A stretch of DNA of 64,000 bases, taken from positions 1-64,000 of the forward strand of contig DEJV01000002.1 of assembly GCA_002353525.1 (NCBI GenBank). Direction: 5' to 3'. The notes below the pieces were generated by a model. That model was not told the DNA's origin. It saw only the letters and a program-made list of their open reading frames with translations, and did no database searches. The stretch comes from Prevotella sp. UBA2739 (lineage in GTDB: Bacteria > Bacteroidota > Bacteroidia > Bacteroidales > Bacteroidaceae). A program made the translations under genes and the position numbers. The first letter of the stretch is position 1, and the number at the start of each line of letters is the position of its first letter. Shown piece after piece: positions 18,047-25,500 of the stretch.

Positions 18047-18301
18047 AACTTTTATTTTGAATTGAGACAACAAAACGAAGAAAAACTTTAGATATTATCT
18101 CGATTACAAATAGACTGAAATGTCGAAGGTTCTGTGAATTATTAAGGAGAATATCATGATCTTCTTCTTTAAATCCTGTCTATCTTACGTAAGTGACTGA
18201 TATACAACACGGTTTACACAAAAGAATTGGCGTAAGAAACAAACTGGAAACAAAAATTTGAGAAACCCTAAAATGAAAGCATAGGCTTAACAAATCTTAA
18301 C

Positions 18302-18454
18302 ATGGAAAACAAAGGTAATTTTCCAATTTTGGCATTTAAAGATGGCACCGAACATGTAGAGAAGAGTCATCGAATGTTATACAACAGTATTTGTTTTTTA
18401 AGGGCGGAGAAGATAAAAACAGAGCGAAAAGTGGTCGCTTTATATGTCATTTAA
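18302..18454 (+). CDS. Possible 50-aa protein, unrecognised
   Basis: An ATG-started frame of 50 codons (begins MENKGNFPILAFKDG) in the otherwise empty stretch before the XRE regulator. It has no recognised domain, signal peptide or membrane segment. It could be a real small protein or a relic of a longer gene. No good promoter box was seen just upstream. Confidence 0.2.
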   Translation: MENKGNFPILAFKDGTEHVEKSHRMLYNSICFLRAEKIKTERKVVALYVI

Positions 18455-18529
18455 CCATAATTTCAAAGAAATTATTATGTTTTATGATACTTTTTCCTTA
18501 TTATAACCTCCTTTTTCGTAGATTTTTAT

Positions 18530-18537
18530 TACTTTTG
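18530..18537 (+). promoter_or_regulatory. TAnnTTTG promoter box of the island operon
   Basis: TACTTTTG, 23 bases upstream of the XRE regulator ATG, in an AT-rich context. It is the best candidate promoter for the island genes that follow on the plus strand. Confidence 0.6.
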
Positions 18538-18560
18538 CAAAAGAATTTAAAAGTTTAAAC

Positions 18561-18761
18561 ATGGAGCATAAAGATTTAAATCGCTTAAAACTTGTTCTCG
18601 TAGAAAAGAAAAGGACTGGAACTTGGCTTGCAGAACAATTAGGTGTATCTTACGTTACTGTTTCGAAATGGTGTAGTAACATCACCCAGCCAACTCTTCC
18701 TACAATTGATAGGATAGCAGAGTTGCTGGAGTGTGAAAAAAGAGATTTAATAACAGAATAA
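18561..18761 (+). CDS. XRE-family HTH transcriptional regulator
   Basis: 66-residue single-domain Cro/C1-type helix-turn-helix protein. The recognition part (WLAEQLGVSYVTVSKWCSN) and the following helices (PTLPTIDRIAELLECEKRDL) are complete. Such small regulators often control restriction-modification and other defence genes, probably by binding their own promoter; here the TACTTTTG box lies 23 bases upstream. It is followed after 15 bases by a broken type I restriction gene, so it may originally have belonged to that module. It may now control the MoxR-VWA-helicase genes. Confidence 0.85.
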   Translation: MEHKDLNRLKLVLVEKKRTGTWLAEQLGVSYVTVSKWCSNITQPTLPTIDRIAELLECEKRDLITE

Positions 18762-18776
18762 GAAAGCATTAATAAG

Positions 18777-19091
18777 ATGGATTCTGAAATACTCAAAAAC
18801 TTGAAAGATAGTCCAGAGCAACAATTAGTTGTTGGTCCGCTTGTGGAAATCCTTGTCAGCAAATGATGGAATCTTAAGCAAATAATATTTGGGAAAAAAG
18901 AATGGAAGGTTCCCAAGACTCCCTCAGAGGCGTCTAAAAGAGAAGCAGGAAGGTCGTTTGCAGGTTTTCCTGTTGATATCGCAGTGTTTGACACTGTAGA
19001 AAATGCAAATGATTACCGACACCTCTTTGGTGCTAAAACAGCAGCAGATGAGTTCAACTACATCGCAAGTGTTAGTGCCTACAATAATTAG
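18777..19091 (+). pseudogene. Broken type I restriction-modification subunit (HsdM/HsdR-like N-terminus)
   Basis: The frame starts at ATG 18777 and has an in-frame TGA after about 30 codons (EILVSK-stop-WNLKQ). It then continues in the same frame with KEWKVPKTPSEASKREAGR, SFAGFPVDIAVFD and NDYRHL. This segment resembles the N-terminal domain that precedes N6-adenine methylase domains in some HsdM-type proteins. After DYRHL it jumps to an unrelated-looking end (KTAADEFNYIA) and stops at TAG 19091. So there is one nonsense codon and one large deletion. Whether it was HsdM or HsdR cannot be settled here. Confidence 0.6.
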
Positions 19092-19117
19092 ATATAATCA
19101 AACATCAGACAAAGAAA

Positions 19118-20200
19118 ATGAACGTAAAAATTAACATCACTCAGTTGAAATATATGTTGGACAACATTCCTGCAGACCAGAATATCATGTTAGCTGGTAG
19201 GCATGGTATTGGCAAGTCGGAAATTTTAACCGAATACTTCTCGAAGACAGGGATGAGTGTTATTCCTTTGTTTCTGGGTCAGATGTCAGACCCAGGAGAC
19301 CTTATTGGCCTCCCAAACAAAGATGAGGAAACAGGCAAAACAGAGTTTATGCCGCCTTATTGGTTTCCTGTTGATGGCAAACCTATAGTTTTGTTCTTAG
19401 ATGAGCTTAATCGTGCTCGTCCTGAGGTATTACAAACGATTATGGATTTAGCTCTTAACAGAAAATTGGCTGGAAAGCACTTGCCAGAAGGCAGTCGAAT
19501 CATCGCTGCCGTAAATGAAGGTGAGGAGTATCAACTAACAGATCTTGACCCAGCTCTCGTTTCTCGTTTCAACATCTTTAGATTTGAACCATCAGTTGAG
19601 GAATGGATTCTTTGGGCACAGAAAAAAGATGTGGATTCAAGAGTAATCTCATTTATAAGAGATAATGGCACCTGGTTGGACAAAGACCCTTCCTTAGAAG
19701 AGGGTGAAGATACTGGACTAGATAAGACCCCAGACAGACGCGCTTGGAAAAGAGTCTCAGACGTGATAAAGGGGAAAGAAAACCTTGAGAAGAATGATGT
19801 GTTGTTAATATCAAGCATCATAGGCGTTAAGGCAACAAACATTTTTATCAAGAAGATTAGACAAAATAAAACAATTGAAGCGATAGATCTCTTGAATGAT
19901 TTTGATACAAAAGTTCCATTGTTATCTGATTTGTCCCTTCATCAGTTTACAATCCTGAACGAGGATATTTTCATTTTTCTTGAAAGCCACCTTGATAGCC
20001 TTTCAAATAAAAAGATAGTTGCAAGCAACCTTGAAAAGTATATAGAATATCTTAAAAGCTATAGCAAAAACGAAGTGCTGGCAAGTTTTGCTCATTATTT
20101 GAATGACAAGAAATATGAAGAAGCAGCTCATTTTGTTGCATCTGAAGCCTTCAAAGTATATAGAGAGGTTGTTAAATATACAAGTGGAATAAAGGCATAG
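19118..20200 (+). CDS. MoxR-like AAA+ ATPase
   Basis: 360-residue AAA+ (AAA_5/MoxR type) ATPase. Walker A GRHGIGKS at 27-34, Walker B VLFLDELNRA at 91-100, sensor-1 Asn in AAVNEG at about 133, and a DPALVSRF arginine-finger region at 144-151. The MoxR family acts as chaperone or remodeler together with VWA proteins. Here the next gene, one base after the stop, encodes a VWA protein, so the two are almost certainly a pair. The C-terminal 120 residues are helical with no recognised domain. Codon use is AT-rich, unlike the chromosome on either side. MoxR-VWA pairs have been described in bacterial conflict systems, which supports a defence role by context. Confidence 0.9.
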   Translation: MNVKINITQLKYMLDNIPADQNIMLAGRHGIGKSEILTEYFSKTGMSVIPLFLGQMSDPGDLIGLPNKDEETGKTEFMPPYWFPVDGKPIVLFLDELNRARPEVLQTIMDLALNRKLAGKHLPEGSRIIAAVNEGEEYQLTDLDPALVSRFNIFRFEPSVEEWILWAQKKDVDSRVISFIRDNGTWLDKDPSLEEGEDTGLDKTPDRRAWKRVSDVIKGKENLEKNDVLLISSIIGVKATNIFIKKIRQNKTIEAIDLLNDFDTKVPLLSDLSLHQFTILNEDIFIFLESHLDSLSNKKIVASNLEKYIEYLKSYSKNEVLASFAHYLNDKKYEEAAHFVASEAFKVYREVVKYTSGIKA

Positions 20201-20201
20201 A

Positions 20202-21758
20202 ATGGATCCAAGGATTAAACAGATTATTGATAAATGGTATCTTACAGAACCAGCATTGCTAATGACTTTATTAGCGCATGAAATGGTTCTGAATACCAAT
20301 ATGTCATGCCCTTTCAGGTGTGGTAAGGGTAAAATTGAGTATAATCCAGAACAGATAAACAATTTATCTGATAGCCAATTAGAAAAAAGCTTAAAAGCAG
20401 AAGCCATCCGTATAATTTTAAAACATCCATATGAAAGACAGCCAGATGGATGCAAAAGAAAGTCTATGGCATTAGGAAGTAATCTCGTGCTATCTGATAA
20501 TTATGATTTTACAGAAATCAATTTACCAAAACCTGCAGACTTTAGTTTGCCTGAAAAAGAGAGTTATGAATGGTACTCTATGCGAATTGAAGGAAAAGGT
20601 CTTGTGCCAGATGAAAATGGAGATATAGAAAGCCAAGGTGTTGATAACAAGAACGATACAAATATTACAGAAAAAGAGACAGAGAAAGTCAAAGAAACTT
20701 CTCCCAATCAAGAATGTAATAATTTAGATGCTGATTCAGAACCCGACAAAAACACCGACAAAAACAACATGTCGGGTGAGGATTCTTCCTCAGATATTGA
20801 GTCTAATGGCTCGTCTGCATCTAACAATGAAGAACCTTCAAAAGATTCAACACAATCAAACGATTCTGATGACAATTTCTTTGTGTTGACATTGGCAGAT
20901 GGTTCTATAATGCGCATTCCAAAAAGTTCTTCTTCAAAAACAAATAACTCTAACAAAGATTCAGGAGCAGATGATTCAAATGCTGATAACCCCAATATAC
21001 CTTCAGAACAAAATCGTCAAGAAGAGCACCCTGAAGAAAAAAGAAAATTCGATAATCAGCCAAAGAAAAAAAACATACCATCTGCAGACCTTTCATCACT
21101 ATGGGAAGAAGATAGCATGATGAGTTGTACGATAGATGCTATTATAGAAGATATAGAGTCTTCTGGTGCTAGTTGGGGGAGTTTAGCTGGAAACCTTGCT
21201 GAAACAATTATTGCTAATACTAAAGCAAAAATTGATTACAGAAAAACCTTGACTGGATTCAGAGCCAGTATTTTGTCGTCAAAAAGACACCTTACCAGAA
21301 TGCGCCCCAATAGGCGTTCTGGCTTTGAAAACATGGGGAGCATACGCAGATTTGACACCAATTTATTAATTGCAGTTGATGTGAGTGGTTCAATATCAGA
21401 TGAAGTACTTACACATTTTTATTCCGTTATTGGAAAAATATTCAAATACGGAATAGAACATGTCGATGTCGTTCAATTCGATTGTAGTTTAAGCGAGGTT
21501 CAAGCCTTTGAAAAAGCAAAGAAAAGAGTTGAGATTGTTGGACGAGGAGGAACGAGTTTTCAACCGATTTTTGACTTTGTACAGAAGAATATTAAATATG
21601 ATGGCCTTATCATCTTTACAGACGGAGATGCACCTAAACCCAAAAAGCCAAAACGTTTTAAAACGAAAGTAGTATGGGTATGTGAAGATGAAAAAGCATA
21701 TCAAAAACATAAATCTTGGATGAAAGAAACTGGCAGATGTTGTTTCGTACAATTATAA
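20202..21758 (+). CDS. VWA protein with degenerate DUF2201-like N-terminus
   Basis: 518 residues in three parts. Residues 1-135 resemble the metallopeptidase-like region of DUF2201/VWA proteins, but the expected HExxH site reads AEAIR at about 66-70, with a later KHPYER; the zinc site appears lost. Residues about 146-290 are a very acidic, Ser/Asn/Asp-rich disordered linker. Residues about 300-518 end in a von Willebrand A domain with a full MIDAS: DVSGS at 393-397, GGTSF with Thr451, and TDGD with Asp474. It is partner of the MoxR ATPase gene one base upstream. A metal-dependent adhesion or adaptor role is known for the family; the target here is unknown. Confidence 0.85.
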   Translation: MDPRIKQIIDKWYLTEPALLMTLLAHEMVLNTNMSCPFRCGKGKIEYNPEQINNLSDSQLEKSLKAEAIRIILKHPYERQPDGCKRKSMALGSNLVLSDNYDFTEINLPKPADFSLPEKESYEWYSMRIEGKGLVPDENGDIESQGVDNKNDTNITEKETEKVKETSPNQECNNLDADSEPDKNTDKNNMSGEDSSSDIESNGSSASNNEEPSKDSTQSNDSDDNFFVLTLADGSIMRIPKSSSSKTNNSNKDSGADDSNADNPNIPSEQNRQEEHPEEKRKFDNQPKKKNIPSADLSSLWEEDSMMSCTIDAIIEDIESSGASWGSLAGNLAETIIANTKAKIDYRKTLTGFRASILSSKRHLTRMRPNRRSGFENMGSIRRFDTNLLIAVDVSGSISDEVLTHFYSVIGKIFKYGIEHVDVVQFDCSLSEVQAFEKAKKRVEIVGRGGTSFQPIFDFVQKNIKYDGLIIFTDGDAPKPKKPKRFKTKVVWVCEDEKAYQKHKSWMKETGRCCFVQL

Positions 21759-21771
21759 AAATTAAAATATT

Positions 21772-24378
21772 ATGGCAAATAAAGAATTTGATGACAAACA
21801 GTTTGAAGTCATACGTTTTAACAATGGCCATGCCCTCGTCCTTGGTGCTCCAGGATGTGGAAAGACAGACATACTCAGTTATAGAGTTCTTTTGTCTCAT
21901 CAGGCTTATAATGTTGACTACAAGGATATGCTTTGTCTAACATTTACCAACAGAGCTTCTCGAGAAATGAAGGAACGAATAAAAACGACTGTGGGTGATG
22001 TGATGGCAGACCTTTTCGTTGGCAACTTACATCGCTTCTGCATAAGATTCATTTATGAAAACGATTTAGTCCCTATTGATGTCGGCATTGCGGATGATAC
22101 CGAGCAAGAAGAAATCTTTGCAGAATTAACAGGAACTTTACAAGTCCCTGGATGGCAAATAATGAAAACAACAAATGTTGCGGCTTCTATTTATATGAAG
22201 TCCAATGATTTTCCTTTTGAGATTATCGGCAGGGAACCTTACATTGATAACAGTACAAGGGAATTGGCAGAAAGGTATATTAAGTACAAGGAAGAAAATA
22301 GATTAATAGATTTTGATGACATTCTGTTAATTACCTATAAGGCATTGATGGAAGAAGACTATCAGCAAAAGTATCAATATTCATCTTACAAATGGATTCA
22401 GGTCGATGAAGTGCAAGACCTTAATCCAATACAGTTAGCTATTATTGAGAAGCTTGTTGCAAAAGATTATGAGTCTGTAGTTTATCTTGGTGATGAGAGA
22501 CAAGCTATCTATTCATTCTTAGGAGCTAAGCATGATAGTATTGTAAGTATAAAAGAAAAGGCAGGAAAGAACTTTTTTGTACTGTCAAACAACTACCGTT
22601 CACCAATGTACTTGCTCGACATGCTGAACGACTATGCCATATATAGGCTTAAAGTCGATGCTACATTGTTGCCCAAGACAAGCAACAACCAGCATATTGA
22701 TGATGGACTTATGCTGATTAATTGTAATAGCACTGCTGATCAACATAATGTTATTGCCACACTTGGACGCAATTTATATCTTAATAGTCAAGAAAGATAT
22801 GAAGTAACAAAAAACGAGAAAGATTTAGAGTCCGTAGGAATTCTGGTGCGCACGAATGCTGATGCAGATGAAGTGTCAAAAAATCTTGGAAATCATAATA
22901 TAGCACATATTAAACTTTCCAGAAAAGATGTCTTTAAAATGGTGGATTTTAAGACATTGTATAGCCATCTTTCTGTAGTAGTGAATGATACACGATTCTC
23001 AGATTGGGCTCGTATTCTTTATCAAACTAAGGCACTTGACACCCTGAAATTATCAAAAAGGTGTATTAAGAAAATGAGGGACATTGGATTGACACCACTT
23101 GACCTTATGTACTACGAGGACAGTTCTTACTACATTGAGTTTTGCAAATCATATGAGAACAAGGAAGTCGTGTTGTTTGATACTGAAACAACTGGTTTAG
23201 ACGTATTCAATGATGATATAATTCAGATTGCTGCCATGAAGATGAGAAATGGAAAGATTGTTCCTGGCTCAGAATTGGATATTATTATCAAATTACAGGG
23301 CGATAAAACCATACCACCTACTCTCCATGATGGGCTCGTTAATCCTATGGTAGAAGAGTATAAAAGAAGAAGTACTGGTACACAAAAAGAAAATCAGTAT
23401 TTCATGGAAGCAGAAGAGGCATTTGACTTTTTTGTGAATTATATAGGCAACGCTGAATTGTTAGGTCATAATGTAAACTACGATGTTCATATCCTTGAAA
23501 ATAATATTGCAAGGAGAACAAAGAATGTCACTTTCAGGACTCCTGTATATTGGGACACTCTTAAAATGGCAAGAATGTTAGACCCCAACCTACGAAAGCA
23601 TACATTGGAAAGTCTCCTGGAAACTTATGGTCTTGAAGGTGTTAATTCTCATAATGCACTAGATGATATCAGAGCAACGAAGTCTCTCACAGATTATTGC
23701 TATGAAAAAATGTCTAAGTTAGTAGATGTTCAGGCAAACTTTATTTCTCATCCTGAGTTAAAGAAGGTTCAGAGAAGGTTGATAAACAAATATTGGCCTT
23801 TATACCAACATACTATGAATAAGATGTACTCAGCTACTATCAATAATGAGAACACATTTGATTACGAGTTTAACTACATCTATAATCAAATGGTTAGTCA
23901 AAAAATCATAAAGGAAATCAATCTCTATCCTTATATAAGGAGTTTATTTAACAAAGTTGTAATAGATCCAGCGAAGGATGTATATTTCAATCAACAATTG
24001 GTTAATCATTTATATGAATTTAGAACTTTCAACGAAGGAGATTTCTTCCAAAATGGCGTGCTAGATGAACGTATGTTTATCATGACGATACATAAAGCTA
24101 AAGGCTTGGAATTTGACAATGTTATTCTCTATGATATAACAAATGGAAGAATGCCAAGATATAATTCAAGGAATGTTGATGAAGATGCTCGCGTACTTTA
24201 TGTTGCCATGTCTAGAGCAAAGAAACGATTATATATGACATATGAAAATCGAATTTCCTATTTCTTGGGAGAACACAGTGAAGTAATGGAACATTTTGAA
24301 GAAATGAATTCAGAGAAGAAGGCTCGCCTCTTGAATCTTGAAAACATTTTGGTCAACAGTTATAAATTGTCAGACTGA
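21772..24378 (+). CDS. UvrD-like helicase with inserted DnaQ-like exonuclease domain
   Basis: 868-residue SF1A helicase. Motif I GAPGCGKT at 25-32, Ia LTFTNRASREM at 56-66, II VDEVQD at 211-216, III GDERQAIYSF at 240-249, IV NNYRSP at 273-278, V TIHKAKGLEFD at 772-782, VI LYVAMSRAKKRL at 809-820. Between IV and V, roughly residues 465-650, sits a complete DEDDh 3'-5' exonuclease domain. It has FDTETTGL at 469-476 (Asp470, Glu472), GHNVNYD with Asp571, and SHNALDD with His627 and Asp632. This location is near where UvrD helicases carry subdomain 2B. All active residues are present, so unwinding coupled to DNA (or RNA) trimming is expected. It follows the VWA gene by 13 bases. Confidence 0.9.
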   Translation: MANKEFDDKQFEVIRFNNGHALVLGAPGCGKTDILSYRVLLSHQAYNVDYKDMLCLTFTNRASREMKERIKTTVGDVMADLFVGNLHRFCIRFIYENDLVPIDVGIADDTEQEEIFAELTGTLQVPGWQIMKTTNVAASIYMKSNDFPFEIIGREPYIDNSTRELAERYIKYKEENRLIDFDDILLITYKALMEEDYQQKYQYSSYKWIQVDEVQDLNPIQLAIIEKLVAKDYESVVYLGDERQAIYSFLGAKHDSIVSIKEKAGKNFFVLSNNYRSPMYLLDMLNDYAIYRLKVDATLLPKTSNNQHIDDGLMLINCNSTADQHNVIATLGRNLYLNSQERYEVTKNEKDLESVGILVRTNADADEVSKNLGNHNIAHIKLSRKDVFKMVDFKTLYSHLSVVVNDTRFSDWARILYQTKALDTLKLSKRCIKKMRDIGLTPLDLMYYEDSSYYIEFCKSYENKEVVLFDTETTGLDVFNDDIIQIAAMKMRNGKIVPGSELDIIIKLQGDKTIPPTLHDGLVNPMVEEYKRRSTGTQKENQYFMEAEEAFDFFVNYIGNAELLGHNVNYDVHILENNIARRTKNVTFRTPVYWDTLKMARMLDPNLRKHTLESLLETYGLEGVNSHNALDDIRATKSLTDYCYEKMSKLVDVQANFISHPELKKVQRRLINKYWPLYQHTMNKMYSATINNENTFDYEFNYIYNQMVSQKIIKEINLYPYIRSLFNKVVIDPAKDVYFNQQLVNHLYEFRTFNEGDFFQNGVLDERMFIMTIHKAKGLEFDNVILYDITNGRMPRYNSRNVDEDARVLYVAMSRAKKRLYMTYENRISYFLGEHSEVMEHFEEMNSEKKARLLNLENILVNSYKLSD

Positions 24379-24441
24379 GCATTCCTGGTATTCCACTATG
24401 TATTATAATTATCGTTTTTAGCAAGATAAAAATAATTGGTT

Positions 24442-25104
24442 ATGATATTATTATTTATAGGCATATTATTACTCGTGGTCGTAGCAATACATATATCTAT
24501 TTCTTTTATGAATAAAAAGAAACGAGGTAAAAGATATATGCAAGAATTTGTAAAGGCATACGAAGACGAACTTGTCATTTTTGACACAGAGACTACTGGA
24601 CTTGATGTCATGAATGATGATATTATACAAATTGCGGCTCTTCATCTTAAAAAAGGAAAAGTGATAAGGACATTCAATGTGTTTCTAAAACTGAACCCGG
24701 GGAAGAGTATTCCTCTAACATTCGGAAACTATAATAATCCTATGGCTGAAGAGTATGAGAAGTCAGAAAATATAAAAATTGACAGAGATAAAGGACTTTT
24801 GCTTTTTCTTGATTTTATTGGAAACATGCCTTTGTTGGCTCACAATATCAAATTTGATAGTAACATATTTGACAATAATTTGAAGCATGATGCGAATGTA
24901 GATGGCTTTAAGGAAGAGCATTCAGTTTTTATAGACTCTATAAAGCTGGCAAAAATAGTTATTCCAGATATGCCTTCTTATAAACTTGGGAAAATAATAA
25001 AGAGACTCGGAATTGGTGATGATAGCATAGTATATCATGATGCAAGAGGCGATGTTAAAGCAACAAAACTATTGATTGACTACTGTTACGAGCAGTTCAA
25101 ATAA
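24442..25104 (+). CDS. Membrane-anchored DEDDh 3'-5' exonuclease
   Basis: 220-residue protein. Residues 2-22 form one hydrophobic helix followed by a Lys/Arg-rich stretch (NKKKRGKR), so the enzyme domain should face the cytoplasm. The rest is a DnaQ-like exonuclease with all DEDDh residues: FDTETTGL with Asp48 and Glu50, HNIKFD with Asp139, His199 and Asp204. Its first motif region (FDTETTGLDV, NDDIIQIAA) nearly matches the exonuclease domain built into the preceding helicase, so the two probably arose by duplication. The ATG at 24442 is chosen over a TTG two codons upstream. A membrane anchor on such an exonuclease is unusual. Confidence 0.87.
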   Translation: MILLFIGILLLVVVAIHISISFMNKKKRGKRYMQEFVKAYEDELVIFDTETTGLDVMNDDIIQIAALHLKKGKVIRTFNVFLKLNPGKSIPLTFGNYNNPMAEEYEKSENIKIDRDKGLLLFLDFIGNMPLLAHNIKFDSNIFDNNLKHDANVDGFKEEHSVFIDSIKLAKIVIPDMPSYKLGKIIKRLGIGDDSIVYHDARGDVKATKLLIDYCYEQFK

Positions 25105-25179
25105 TTATAGTTAACATCTCACATTTTCAAAACAGGTATTTGAAATAAATAAAGTTCAATAATAATAAAGAAGTACAAC

Positions 25180-25329
25180 ATGGAAATAGAACAAATAATA
25201 TTAGCTCGTCAAGAGAAGGAACTTAATGCCTTGGCAGAGCAGCATTACAAAGAAGAAATGGAAGATGAACTACTTGAAGAGATGTATGAAGAACATCTAA
25301 AAGAAGTTGAGCGGAATTCCAAAAAGTAA
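25180..25329 (+). CDS. 49-aa charged helical protein
   Basis: ATG-started frame of 49 codons (starts MEIEQIILARQEKELNAL). It is very rich in Glu, Lys and Leu and would form a single amphipathic helix or coiled coil (EEMEDELLEEMYEEHLKEVE). No relative is recognised. It lies 75 bases after the exonuclease gene on the same strand. A role as an antitoxin-like or regulatory partner is conceivable but unsupported. The steady codon pattern and ATG suggest a real gene. Confidence 0.5.
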   Translation: MEIEQIILARQEKELNALAEQHYKEEMEDELLEEMYEEHLKEVERNSKK

Positions 25330-25500
25330 ACATTCTCAAAAAGCGTAAACTTATATTAACATTAAAACATTAGGATGAAAAGGCAATTGAACTTGGCGAT
25401 GAAGTTGCAATAATCAATTATGAAAGACTGAAAACTAGAGTGGATGCGACGTTAAGACAAATGAAAGATACAGAATGATGTATAATTATTGTAGGTTCTG
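25330..25500. other. Short stretch with a possible gene remnant
   Basis: An open frame without its own ATG at about 25374-25478 (DEKAIELGDEVAIINYER, ending RQMKDTE) looks protein-like but is cut off upstream by a TAG. It may be the end of a lost gene. The rest is AT-rich DNA with no clear signal. Confidence 0.25.

Larger units (their letters stand above)
17124..18560. other. Gene-poor island boundary
   Basis: About 1.4 kb with no intact known gene. From left to right it holds a GH97 relic (about 17238-17454), a near-palindrome AGTTACAACGGTTGTAACT with a second half-copy at about 17529-17580, and a CTCCCC/GGGGAG palindrome near 17640. It continues with an inverted repeat pair (GTGAAGGGTGTGAA at about 17690 and TTCACCCTTCACAC at about 17799) around a TATATAC-rich centre, a terminator at 17836, two minus-strand promoter-like boxes and a possible 50-codon frame at 18302. 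Base composition turns AT-rich from about 17880 on. Confidence 0.7.
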
